Made by a program: the position numbers and the translations under genes. Below, piece after piece: positions 34,941 to 43,002 of a stretch of DNA of 60,556 bases (the first letter of the stretch is position 1; each line of letters starts with the position of its first letter). The DNA lies in the NCBI GenBank assembly GCA_965603515.1, contig CBFDDH010000013.1, positions 1 to 60,556 of the forward strand, written 5' to 3'. The notes beneath the pieces are model-generated. The model was not told where the DNA came from and made no database searches. It worked only from the letters and a program-made list of their open reading frames with translations. The stretch is from JAUVZL01 sp965603515 (GTDB lineage: Bacteria; Hydrothermota; Tepidihabitantia; SM23-42).

Positions 34941-37091
34941 ATCTTTTATACCAAGCACATCCAAAATAAAAACATATTCAAAGGCGATATCTTTGAGATA
35001 GTCATAGCGCCCTGATGCACCGAGATGTCCAGTACCCATATTCGTTTTTAATAACAGCAAATTCTCATCAGTTTTCAACGCTCTTAGTTTTGCCGTCCAT
35101 TTCGCCGCTTCCCAGTACATAACTCTCGTGTCATTCAACCCTGCAGTTATTAAGATATGCGGATAGTCTTGTGCAGTGACGTTATCATACGGTGAGTACG
35201 ATTGCATATAGCGGTAGTATTCCTCGTTCTTTGGATTACCCCATTCTTCATATTCAAGTACGGTTAGGGGAAGTGATGGGTCAAACATGGTATTTATTAA
35301 GTCAACAAATGGCACGTCAGCAATGATTATTTTAAATAGGTCTGGTTTCATGTTCGCAACCGCGCCAATGAGCAAACCACCAGCACTCCCTCCTGAGATA
35401 ACAAGTTTTTCTTTGGATGTATAACCTTGTTCTATCAGGTACTCTGAGCAAGCAATAAAGTCAGTGAAGGTATTTATTTTATCGAGCATTTTACCCTGTT
35501 CGTGCCAATATTTACCCATTTCACCACCACCTCGGATATGCGCAATAGCATAGATGAAACCGCGATTCAGTAGACTCAAGCGATTAGAGGAAAAATACGG
35601 GTCAAAACTGCCGCCGTATGCACCATAGCCAGTCAGGAACGATGGATTTCTACTGTCCATAACCATGCCTTTTTTATAGACCAGGGATATCGGTACCCAT
35701 GTGCTGTCTGGAGCCAGTGCAAAGATACGTTGTGATTCATATGTATCTGGGTCGTATCCGCCGAGGACTTCGTATTGTTTTTTCAGGTCTCGTTCTCTGG
35801 TTAGCATATTATAATCGAATACTGATTTTGGCGTAACCAGGGACATGTATGTAAAGCGTAACAAGTTAGAGGCATAATCCTTGTTCTTGCCGAACCAGAA
35901 TGTATATGTTGGTTCGGGAAAATCAACATGGTGAGTCGTATTATCCGCGACATTTATAATACTTATTTGCTCCAGACCGTTTTTTCTTTCTGACAAAACG
36001 ATGAAATCCTTGAAAACGTCGAAACCATTGATTTTTACTGAATCACGGTGAGGGATAAGTTCGATCCAGTTTGCTTTATCCGGGTCGCTTTCAGCAACCT
36101 GCAGAAGTTTAAAATTCTTGGCGTTTTCATTACTGAGGATTAAAAAGGTTTCACCGTGGTGCTCTACATAATACTCGATATCCTGCATGCGTTGGTATAA
36201 TAGCTGGAATTCATCATCGGGTTTGTCAGCGTTTAGAAAGTGGGTTTCCGTTGTTGTATGACTTCCCATGTCCATCAATAAATATTTACCGTTCTTGGTG
36301 CGCGAAACCCCCAGCCAGAACAGATCATCAGGTTCATGATAGACCATTTCATCCTCTTTTTGATCGTTGCCCATAATATGGCGGTGAAGTTTATATGGTC
36401 GCTTAGCATTATCGAGGGTTGTGTAGAACAACGTTTTATTATCGTTTGCCCAGGCGATTGAATATCCTGTATTGGAAAGATGTTCATTATAGAGTTCTTG
36501 TGTCCTTAGGTCTTTTATATATAGAACAAATCGTTCAGAGCCAGTGGTGTCTACTGAATAAGCAAGCAGCGAATGATCTGGGCTTACCTTTAAAGCTCCG
36601 ATTTCCAAATATTCATAGGGTTCAGCCAGGACATTCTGATCAAGTAGGATTTCTTCGTCATGGTCAAGACTCCCTTTTTTTCGACAGTAAATAGGGTACT
36701 GCATACCTTGCTCAGTCCGTTTGTAATAGTAGTAACTATCGACTTTTTCCGGTACCGATAAATCGGTTTCCTGAATTCTACTGAGCATTTCCTCGTAGAG
36801 TTTTTCCTGGAATTCCTCAGTATGTTTCATCATCTCAGATGTATACTCATTTTCAGCATTGAGGTATTCCATCACCACAGGATTTTCCCGTTCTCTCAGC
36901 CAGAAGTAATCATCGACAAGTATATCGCCATGTATTGTATCGATCTTAGGAATTTTCCTGGCAACTGGTGGGATGATACTTTTTACTGTCTGAGATGAGC
37001 CAAGAGATACAAGCACGATATTTAATACGATTACCGCAGCTATAATGCAAACGGTGATTGTTTGTTTTTTATTGATATTAGTAATTTTCAT
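34938..37091 (-). CDS. Prolyl oligopeptidase family serine peptidase (S9A), membrane-anchored
   Basis: N-terminal membrane segment (~12-32) then 'DTIHGDILVDDYFWLRERENP', typical of S9A/oligopeptidase B (quoted in full at 21 residues is avoided: 'DDYFWLRERENP' is the key part). A seven-blade propeller region spans ~100-430. The alpha/beta-hydrolase part has 'GGGEMGKYWHEQGKM', nucleophile Ser in 'ISGGSAGGLL', Asp in 'AGLNDTRVMYWE' and His in 'MGTGHLGASGR'. Cleaves short peptides after Pro or basic residues in relatives. 717 residues. A promoter ends five bases before the ATG. Confidence 0.92.
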   Translation of the reverse strand: MKITNINKKQTITVCIIAAVIVLNIVLVSLGSSQTVKSIIPPVARKIPKIDTIHGDILVDDYFWLRERENPVVMEYLNAENEYTSEMMKHTEEFQEKLYEEMLSRIQETDLSVPEKVDSYYYYKRTEQGMQYPIYCRKKGSLDHDEEILLDQNVLAEPYEYLEIGALKVSPDHSLLAYSVDTTGSERFVLYIKDLRTQELYNEHLSNTGYSIAWANDNKTLFYTTLDNAKRPYKLHRHIMGNDQKEDEMVYHEPDDLFWLGVSRTKNGKYLLMDMGSHTTTETHFLNADKPDDEFQLLYQRMQDIEYYVEHHGETFLILSNENAKNFKLLQVAESDPDKANWIELIPHRDSVKINGFDVFKDFIVLSERKNGLEQISIINVADNTTHHVDFPEPTYTFWFGKNKDYASNLLRFTYMSLVTPKSVFDYNMLTRERDLKKQYEVLGGYDPDTYESQRIFALAPDSTWVPISLVYKKGMVMDSRNPSFLTGYGAYGGSFDPYFSSNRLSLLNRGFIYAIAHIRGGGEMGKYWHEQGKMLDKINTFTDFIACSEYLIEQGYTSKEKLVISGGSAGGLLIGAVANMKPDLFKIIIADVPFVDLINTMFDPSLPLTVLEYEEWGNPKNEEYYRYMQSYSPYDNVTAQDYPHILITAGLNDTRVMYWEAAKWTAKLRALKTDENLLLLKTNMGTGHLGASGRYDYLKDIAFEYVFILDVLGIKD

Positions 37092-37096
37092 GAATC

Positions 37097-37125
37097 ATTG
37101 TAGCTGGTCTGTCAGGTGATGTCAA
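37097..37125 (-). promoter_or_regulatory. Prolyl oligopeptidase promoter, leaderless type
   Basis: Minus strand TTGACA (37120-37125), 17-bp spacer, TACAAT (37097-37102), five bases, ATG at 37091. No ribosome-binding site. Confidence 0.75.
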
Positions 37126-37135
37126 GATACCCAAA

Positions 37136-37170
37136 AAAATATCCCCTCCTGTTTAGGGAGGGGATATTTT
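37136..37170 (-). terminator. Strong hairpin terminator of the 37.2-39.0 kb gene
   Basis: Fourteen-base perfect stem AAAATATCCCCTCC / GGAGGGGATATTTT with loop at 37150-37156; the minus-strand product ends in a T-run. It separates the secreted protein from the downstream peptidase promoter. Confidence 0.9.
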
Positions 37171-37188
37171 CTGAACAAAAGATATGTG

Positions 37189-38988
37189 CTATTTCAGGAC
37201 AAGCAGTTTACTTGTAGATGCATGATCGCCTGCAACAAGTTTTAGGAAGTAGACACCACTGGGCACCAAAACACCATGGTTGTCGAGTCCATTCCAGGAA
37301 ACTTGATGTATTCCGCTTTCTGTAAAATGATCCACTAAAGTCTTAACAAGTTGACCAGAGACATCATAGACATTGAGCGATGTTCTTTGTCCGGACTTCA
37401 GATAGAATTCGATCGCGGTATTCTTGCGCATTGGATTAGGCGCGATTTGCCCGAGTCCGAAATTGTACGGTGCGATCTGGTTGCCTTGAGAGTCATAAAT
37501 ACCAGTGAAGGTTATCGGAATTACCTTTAACCGGAGCATAAAATCACCTGATGAACCGCCCTGCCAGTTGCCTACATATTCCCACATCTGGCTTTGGTAG
37601 TTCAGAGATGAATCTCTGAGTAGACCGAGTGAGTCGCCAGCGCCAATGATATAGCCAACGACGACCTCGTCATTCGTTCGGATGTCGAGATTCGTTAGCT
37701 CAACCATATTCCACTCATAGCCAGTTGAGGTCAAACCAGCTATTGAATCAATAAGAGAACCTGGCTGACCCGTAGTCCCTTGATAGATGCGTACATCATA
37801 GGGGCCTGGACGTTCAAACAAGAATTTGACCTGGTGAACAAGACCGCTATCAATACCGACGTCGGGGAATCTGAACTGGGTAAAACATCCATGGCCAGGA
37901 GTGACAACACCCGGTGCCCACCAGGGTTGCCCATCATCATAGATTATGGTTCTTGCATTGGTTACCTCAAAATTATAAACCGGTGTAAAAGCTTCGTTGC
38001 CAGCATTGTCAGCCGCCGTGATATAGTAATATATATCGGTATGGAAGGATTGTGCGGGGATATCGGCTTCGTAATCATCCGCTCCGACATTGGGCATCAT
38101 TACATGTACTTCTGAGCCGGATTCGATTTGATAATGGAGATAGACTGAGTCAGGATCGAGCCCTGAACCAGCATCAGTAACCGTGGCCGTGATAGTGTAA
38201 TTGCTGAGCGTATCAGTTGTGTCAGATAATGGTGTGTGAACTATCACTGGTGGCTGTAGATCAGGCGGTGATGTTTGGTCAATACGCACGTCATCAACAA
38301 ACCAACCCATGCCTGCAGCAGCTGGATCTGAACAGAAGGTGAAACGGATCTGTATCTGGTCGCCAGTATTAACATAACCCAGAGCCATCAGGTCCATTGA
38401 ACCTACATTGACCCAGTAATATCTATCATAGCAGTATGCCCATGCATTACCCAGTGCACCTGTTCCGGCTAATTGAGCATCATAAGTTGGATTAAGATGC
38501 GATACAGCTAAAGAATCGATCTGGATCCAGGATGCCCCATTATCAGGAGAAATTTGAACGATACCGCCATCAAAATTCGTCTGTGTTCCTTCCCAATCAG
38601 CCCAGAAATTGAATGAGAGAAACAATGAATCCCAACCTGTGATATCAATCGTCGGTGTTACCAGCCAACCAGTCTGGGTCCCTGCATACTGAGCGATATC
38701 TGCGCCCGGACATCCGGCATACCGGTATCCAGAAACTGCATGCGTGTCAGGTCCATAGGTATTAGTTGTGTCTCTAATATCCCATGCATAACCTGAAGTT
38801 GTCCAGGGAGCGATCGTGGCTCTTTCAAAGTCATCATTGATAGCCTGTCGTAATACCACAGGATTTGTATTTGTTTCTATCCCGTAGCGTACTGGATACT
38901 CAGTTTGGTCTTCAATCACAGTTGCAAAGCTCCAGCTAATAAGCATTATCAGACATATTGTTGAAGCTCCAATCCGTTCACTTTTCAT
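37189..38988 (-). CDS. Secreted multidomain protein with C-terminal sorting domain
   Basis: Signal peptide 'STICLIMLISWSFA' after the Met at 38988, which has AAGGAGG upstream; the longer frame upstream is not needed. Residues ~50-240 form a jelly-roll like those of immune-inhibitor-A/MAM-type modules ('LFLSFNFWADWEG', 'GMGWFVDDVRID'). An Ig-like module ('ATVTDAGSGLDPDSVYLHY') and another beta domain follow, then the sorting domain ('APNPMRKNTAIEF', 'LNVYDVSGQLVKTL', 'PSGVYFLKLV'). No peptidase motif such as HExxH is present, so it is probably a binding or structural surface protein. Confidence 0.82.
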   Translation of the reverse strand: MKSERIGASTICLIMLISWSFATVIEDQTEYPVRYGIETNTNPVVLRQAINDDFERATIAPWTTSGYAWDIRDTTNTYGPDTHAVSGYRYAGCPGADIAQYAGTQTGWLVTPTIDITGWDSLFLSFNFWADWEGTQTNFDGGIVQISPDNGASWIQIDSLAVSHLNPTYDAQLAGTGALGNAWAYCYDRYYWVNVGSMDLMALGYVNTGDQIQIRFTFCSDPAAAGMGWFVDDVRIDQTSPPDLQPPVIVHTPLSDTTDTLSNYTITATVTDAGSGLDPDSVYLHYQIESGSEVHVMMPNVGADDYEADIPAQSFHTDIYYYITAADNAGNEAFTPVYNFEVTNARTIIYDDGQPWWAPGVVTPGHGCFTQFRFPDVGIDSGLVHQVKFLFERPGPYDVRIYQGTTGQPGSLIDSIAGLTSTGYEWNMVELTNLDIRTNDEVVVGYIIGAGDSLGLLRDSSLNYQSQMWEYVGNWQGGSSGDFMLRLKVIPITFTGIYDSQGNQIAPYNFGLGQIAPNPMRKNTAIEFYLKSGQRTSLNVYDVSGQLVKTLVDHFTESGIHQVSWNGLDNHGVLVPSGVYFLKLVAGDHASTSKLLVLK

Positions 38989-39049
38989 GAATCCTCCTTT
39001 TTTCCATTTACCATTTCCTATTTCTATATTACCTACAAAGTGCAAAATG

Positions 39050-40867
39050 TCAATATCTGACCAAAATATTATCGATCTTATTTTTCATTGTCCAGCTCAA
39101 ATATAAAGGTAGCAGTTCTTTGTTGATACTACTGCGTGGCAGTTTTTTACCACCGCTATTTGTTTGGTTTACTTTGAGAACATATATGCCACGGCGTATA
39201 GTAAAGGTTTCTTTAATGCCATCATCAATAGAAAACGCTGCCCGAGAAATATCACTGAGTACGTTTGCATACACAGTGATGTGCCGGGTCAGTTCCTGAA
39301 TGTCTTGAGCTTGTTCTTTTACCGTTGCAGTATCTTCATCACCCCAGGGCAGGAATTCATAGGAGACTTCTTTTGTCGGTGGTACAAGCAGTGTGTCGCC
39401 AATAGGGAAGACCAGGGAATCAAGGATTTTAAAAGCAGCAATATCTTCGTAGACTTTTGCAGTCAATTCAGCACGGGTTAGATTCATCCTTCTGAGATCT
39501 GTAGTTTGATCGAGTGAGAGCGACAGTAAGAATTCAGTAAAATCAGTGTATTCGTCTGGAGCACAGAATTTTTTGCCGTTTTTAATCATTGTTTTAGGTG
39601 GTGAATCATTAAAAACATCGGTTATCGGCTTTGGTTTTTCTTTCTCGAGTATTGGTAAGTACTCTTCAGCTGAAGCTTCTCCATTAAACTTGGCAAAATC
39701 GACCATAGTATCTAAACTGGTAAAATCAAAAAAACAAATTCCAGCACCATTGTTTTTTATGACATCCTTGACTTCTAGATAAGCTGCTGCTTCCATATCA
39801 GTCCAGATGAATCCGATACCAAATATCGCATCTTGTCTTTGACTTATTGTGTAGTCCAATAGGTCAGAAAAGAAAAGGGCATCGTCAGTATAAGACATAG
39901 CTACTGGGTAATCTATAGCCTTACCCCAATCCATCCAGTTTTGTCCAAACCGATAACGCGCCAAACCTGGATTTGGAAATATCGCTGCACTAAGTAATCG
40001 CTTGGGGTGTATTGTATCCTGGTCAACGACCCGGCGGACAGCTTGAACAGCATCATGGATGTGTTTTTCCTTTTGCCTGGCATATTTCCAGTAATGCCAG
40101 CACATCCATCTGATAATGAACGAGCTCTGTGGATACTTGAGAAGATTGAACCAGCGTACACTATAGGCATCAAGAGCAGCGAATATCGTTGTGGTATCGT
40201 TTTCTGTTAATCCCCATGATACACCGGGATATCTGATGAAGTCCAGGTGAATACCAAGAACCGGATACTTGTTGAGTATCTCAATAGTAATGTCTGCAAG
40301 ATACTTATGTACTTCAGAATTTGCCGGGTCTAAATACAAGCCTTCAAGTCCTGCATCAAACCATTCATCTCGGGAATACTCATGCATGCTTTTCCGGATT
40401 ATGTCCTTTATGAACCATTCAGGATGCGTATGGTAGATGTGGCGTGTTGAATCAGGCGGTTCTCTAAGCGACCAGATGAGGAGTGTATTTACCCACGCAT
40501 GGACACGGATCGAACATCGGTGTGCAGCTTGTATGAGCGAATCGAACGGATCATAAACTGGTCCGGATATTTTTGCCAAATACTGGCTGCGTGGTATTAT
40601 GCTCGAGGGGTAATAGGCGTAACCACCAACGACAACCTGTGCATATATGTCAGTTATTTGGTATTGCTTGGCGATCTGTATGATCTTGGGGATAGAATCA
40701 GGTGAAGCCATTGAGGCGGCTCTTAGCCACATACCCTTTTGGAATAGGGCTGGCTTGATTTCTGGTATCGCGATGACCGGTGCGGAAGGGCGATTAACAC
40801 GCGCACATGTGCTAATAAGTATGATAACAAGAGCAATAAGGGTAAGCAAAACACGTTTTTTGTACAT
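39050..40867 (-). CDS. Lipoprotein with GHL10-type glycoside hydrolase-like domain
   Basis: Lipobox 'ILISTC' after a short hydrophobic start. Residues ~45-400 match the YddW/GHL10 pattern: 'GMWLRAASMASPDSI', 'IYAQVVVGGYAYYPS', 'HAWVNTLLIWS', 'EGLYLDPANSEVHKYL' and 'GIHLDFIRYPG', a TIM barrel with acidic residues at strand ends. Relatives are cell-wall- or polysaccharide-directed hydrolases, mostly uncharacterised. The C-terminal ~180 residues are unknown. I start at the Met at 40867 since a promoter ends six bases before it and the lipobox then has normal spacing. 605 residues. Confidence 0.83.
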   Translation of the reverse strand: MYKKRVLLTLIALVIILISTCARVNRPSAPVIAIPEIKPALFQKGMWLRAASMASPDSIPKIIQIAKQYQITDIYAQVVVGGYAYYPSSIIPRSQYLAKISGPVYDPFDSLIQAAHRCSIRVHAWVNTLLIWSLREPPDSTRHIYHTHPEWFIKDIIRKSMHEYSRDEWFDAGLEGLYLDPANSEVHKYLADITIEILNKYPVLGIHLDFIRYPGVSWGLTENDTTTIFAALDAYSVRWFNLLKYPQSSFIIRWMCWHYWKYARQKEKHIHDAVQAVRRVVDQDTIHPKRLLSAAIFPNPGLARYRFGQNWMDWGKAIDYPVAMSYTDDALFFSDLLDYTISQRQDAIFGIGFIWTDMEAAAYLEVKDVIKNNGAGICFFDFTSLDTMVDFAKFNGEASAEEYLPILEKEKPKPITDVFNDSPPKTMIKNGKKFCAPDEYTDFTEFLLSLSLDQTTDLRRMNLTRAELTAKVYEDIAAFKILDSLVFPIGDTLLVPPTKEVSYEFLPWGDEDTATVKEQAQDIQELTRHITVYANVLSDISRAAFSIDDGIKETFTIRRGIYVLKVNQTNSGGKKLPRSSINKELLPLYLSWTMKNKIDNILVRY

Positions 40868-40873
40868 GGTTTT

Positions 40874-40901
40874 ATTATAGCAATGACAGCGTCTATTGCA
40901 A
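40874..40901 (-). promoter_or_regulatory. GHL10 lipoprotein promoter, leaderless type
   Basis: Minus strand TTGCAA (40896-40901), 16-bp spacer, TATAAT (40874-40879), six bases, ATG. Confidence 0.7.
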
Positions 40902-40934
40902 CAACCAAATATGCGGATGATGGGTTTAGCGGAT

Positions 40935-40970
40935 AAAAAAAAGGGAGTGGCTTTAGAGCCACTCCCTTTT
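40935..40970 (-). terminator. Terminator of the cold-shock gene
   Basis: Fourteen-base stem AAAAGGGAGTGGCT / AGCCACTCCCTTTT with loop TTAG; the minus-strand product ends in eight T. Confidence 0.93.
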
Positions 40971-40984
40971 CCTAGCATGCGTAT

Positions 40985-41188
40985 TTACGCACGTTCGATA
41001 TTTGTGGCTTTTTCCCCTTTAGGGGATTGAGTAATCTCGAACTTAACCCGCTCACCTTCTTGCAGCGTGCGGTAACCATCACCGGTAATATCCTGGAAGT
41101 GGGCAAACACATCGCCACTACCATCTTCTTTTTCGATGAAGCCAAATCCTTTTCTACTATCAAACCACTTTACAGTACCGTATTGCAT
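40985..41188 (-). CDS. csp: Cold-shock domain protein
   Basis: 67 residues; RNP1 'KGFGFIEKED' and RNP2 'DVFAHF' RNA-binding motifs. RNA chaperone of the CspA family. ATG preceded by AAAGGAG. Leader of about 86 bases from its promoter, which would allow leader-based control as in other csp genes, although no specific element was recognised. Confidence 0.95.
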   Translation of the reverse strand: MQYGTVKWFDSRKGFGFIEKEDGSGDVFAHFQDITGDGYRTLQEGERVKFEITQSPKGEKATNIERA

Positions 41189-41280
41189 GTTTCTCCTTTC
41201 AAGCGTCTATCTGTTTCATGGATTGAGAATATGAGTATCCTACAGTCCTTCAAACAAATAATATTGCTTCTTTATGAAAT

Positions 41281-41308
41281 ACTATACACAAATAATCAAT
41301 CTTGTCAA
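41281..41308 (-). promoter_or_regulatory. Cold-shock gene promoter
   Basis: Minus strand TTGACA (41303-41308), 16-bp spacer, TATAGT (41281-41286). Transcription would start near 41274. Confidence 0.75.
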
Positions 41309-41353
41309 GAGGCAATATACGTGACTCATCTCCACTTTTTTGAAATACTAATC

Positions 41354-41487
41354 TGTCATTGCGAGGAACGGGATTCCTCACTGCGTTTGGAACAAGCTGC
41401 GCAATCTCATAGACAGAGGGAAATATCGAGAAAACATAAGATTGCCACGCTCATTCTGCCTATTGGCGGAATTCGCTCGCAATGACA
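41354..41487. repeat. MITE-like element with TGTCATTGCGAG ends
   Basis: Terminal inverted repeats TGTCATTGCGAG (41354-41365) and CTCGCAATGACA (41476-41487) enclose 110 bases. From memory, closely similar 'TCATTGCGAG ... CGCAATGACA' elements occur in many unrelated bacterial genomes. It lies in the ~490-base gap between csp and the PEGA gene; the remainder of that gap shows nothing clear. Confidence 0.75.
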
Positions 41488-41682
41488 AGCATCATGAAGC
41501 CATAGAAAAGCAATATTACAATTCTTTACAAAAAGTGGAGAGGACTTAGGTAAAATACAATGGTTCAAGAGATCCTGGTACCAGAGGGACATGCTGATTG
41601 ACAATCTCTTGCACTTCGCATATAATATCGTAGTCTGAAGATTGAAGTATATATGTGGTTTGAGCAGAAAGGGGGTAGTGTG

Positions 41683-42063
41683 ATGGGCAGACCAAAATTC
41701 ATTCCGGTTGTAAGTGTGTTGTTATTAGCGGTTTTGTTGTTCATTAATTGTGCAACTATTTTCAAGGGTTCACAGGAATATGTTGATTTTCAAAGCGACC
41801 CTGCAGGTGCGAAAGTCTACGTTAATGGCAGTTACAAAGGTACGACTCCCGTAGAGTTGCATCTTGAATCAAATAAGACATATCACATTGAGTTTAAGAA
41901 AGAGGGCTACGCGACCAAAACATATACGCTGACAAATCATTTAGGTACCGGTTGGGTTATATTAGATGTTTTATGTGGACTAGTCCCTGTGGTAGTCGAT
42001 GCAATCACTGGAGCATGGTTCAAACTTGACGAAAACAACATAGGTGTAGTACTAGAGCATTAA
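41683..42063 (+). CDS. PEGA-domain lipoprotein
   Basis: Lipobox 'LLFINC' and a PEGA domain: 'FQSDPAGAKVYVNGSYKG', 'TPVELHLESNKTYHIEF' and 'KKEGY'. PEGA domains are beta modules of surface proteins. A hydrophobic C-terminal segment ('WVILDVLCGLVPVVVDAI') is typical of short members. 126 residues. ATG at 41683 with AAGGGGG upstream. Function unknown. Confidence 0.82.
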   Translation: MGRPKFIPVVSVLLLAVLLFINCATIFKGSQEYVDFQSDPAGAKVYVNGSYKGTTPVELHLESNKTYHIEFKKEGYATKTYTLTNHLGTGWVILDVLCGLVPVVVDAITGAWFKLDENNIGVVLEH

Positions 42064-42086
42064 ACCATAGCAGTATCAATATGCTT

Positions 42087-42118
42087 AAGGGGTGACAGAG
42101 AATCAGTCACCCCTTTTT
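42087..42118 (+). terminator. Terminator after the PEGA gene
   Basis: GGGGTGAC (42089-42096) and GTCACCCC (42106-42113) with TTTTT after it. Confidence 0.9.
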
Positions 42119-42168
42119 GTATGTAGAGTAACTCTGGGTACTATTAAAGTGTAGTACAGAAAAAGGTT

Positions 42169-42262
42169 TGGCGGAGGCGTGTAGGAATCGAACCTACCGT
42201 CCTCCTTTCGAAGGACATCTGGATTTGAAGTCCAGCAAGCACACCAGCACTTATCCGCCTCC
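42169..42262 (-). tRNA. selC: tRNA-Sec (UCA)
   Basis: Ninety-four bases on the minus strand. Anticodon stem-loop CTGGACTTCAAATCCAG gives UCA. Acceptor GGAGGCG pairs with CGCCTCC, then G73 and an encoded CCA; an eighth pair would be G-A. The D stem of six pairs (AAGTGC/GTGCTT) and a long variable arm (GTCCT...AGGAC) are features of tRNA-Sec. T arm GTAGG-TTCGATT-CCTAC. selB and selA lie just upstream on the same strand, which supports the call. Confidence 0.95.
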
Positions 42263-42264
42263 GC

Positions 42265-42430
42265 AAACTTTACCCAAATTTTTCAATTTGATTGTAAAGT
42301 TTAGCGTCCCGAACTCCTAAAAGGAGTGAGGGATTCCTTCACAAAAATCAGCGCCTTCCGATTTCACCCAAATTTTATATTTGGGTGAAAAATCGAGAGT
42401 CTCGAATCCATTAATATGGATGAGAGGCCG
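42265..42430. repeat. Run of hairpins between tRNA-Sec and the next gene
   Basis: AAACTTTAC (42265-42273) pairs with GTAAAGTTT (42294-42302) around an inner CAAATT/AATTTG. A second stem is TTCACCCAAAT/ATTTGGGTGAA near 42362-42389, and short ones lie at CTCCTAAAAGGAG and ATCCATTAATATGGAT. No gene is evident from 42263 to 42504. Confidence 0.7.
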
Positions 42431-42504
42431 AGCATTTTATCACTAATTGTATATGAAAAAGAGCGTAAGTCAAAGGGTGATTTCGTTATACTAATCATAT
42501 CTTT

Positions 42505-42957
42505 CTAGCGGTCTCTATAATATGATAGCTTTTTATGTGAACAAAGTTCTTCTAATAATATATAGTCATTTTTCTTTCGGTAGAATACACGCCAAAAATT
42601 CGTTACATAGAAGTGCCAAAGATCGGTTCTTTCTTTGATTGCCGTATCACACAGACCACCACAGCGTATTTTGTAAACTATTTTAGTTAGTGCGTGGATT
42701 AATCTCAGTTTGAGAGTATCTGTTGTGCAATATTTATTTAATGATCTCATGAATTTCTTTGAACATTGAAATTCTATTGGCTGTTGTTCTGTATCATGAT
42801 AGCGCCTTATTCCTGGATGATTTTTGTAATGTGTTTCGACACATAACTTTATATCTGGCCAACAATCTATAGTTCTACAATCCTCTTGTGGGCATCCATC
42901 ATCAAATATGATGTTTTTATGCCGGTTATATAGAAATGTTCTTACATTTTTTTTCAT
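42505..42957 (-). CDS. Hypothetical Cys-rich protein
   Basis: 150 residues, not recognised. Seven or more Cys are spread through it, including 'DDGCPQEDCRTIDCWPD' near the start, which could bind metal. The C-terminal end ('LWHFYVTNFWRVFYRKKND', 'ILLEELCSHKK') recalls the fold pattern of RelE/HigB-like toxins, but no antitoxin gene is next to it. It lies between selB and tRNA-Sec on the same strand. No clear ribosome-binding site. It may be a real gene of unknown role. Confidence 0.5.
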   Translation of the reverse strand: MKKNVRTFLYNRHKNIIFDDGCPQEDCRTIDCWPDIKLCVETHYKNHPGIRRYHDTEQQPIEFQCSKKFMRSLNKYCTTDTLKLRLIHALTKIVYKIRCGGLCDTAIKERTDLWHFYVTNFWRVFYRKKNDYILLEELCSHKKLSYYRDR

Positions 42958-43002
42958 ATACTGATCTATGTCACAAGCAATATTTCATCTATGTATAGTA
43001 CA

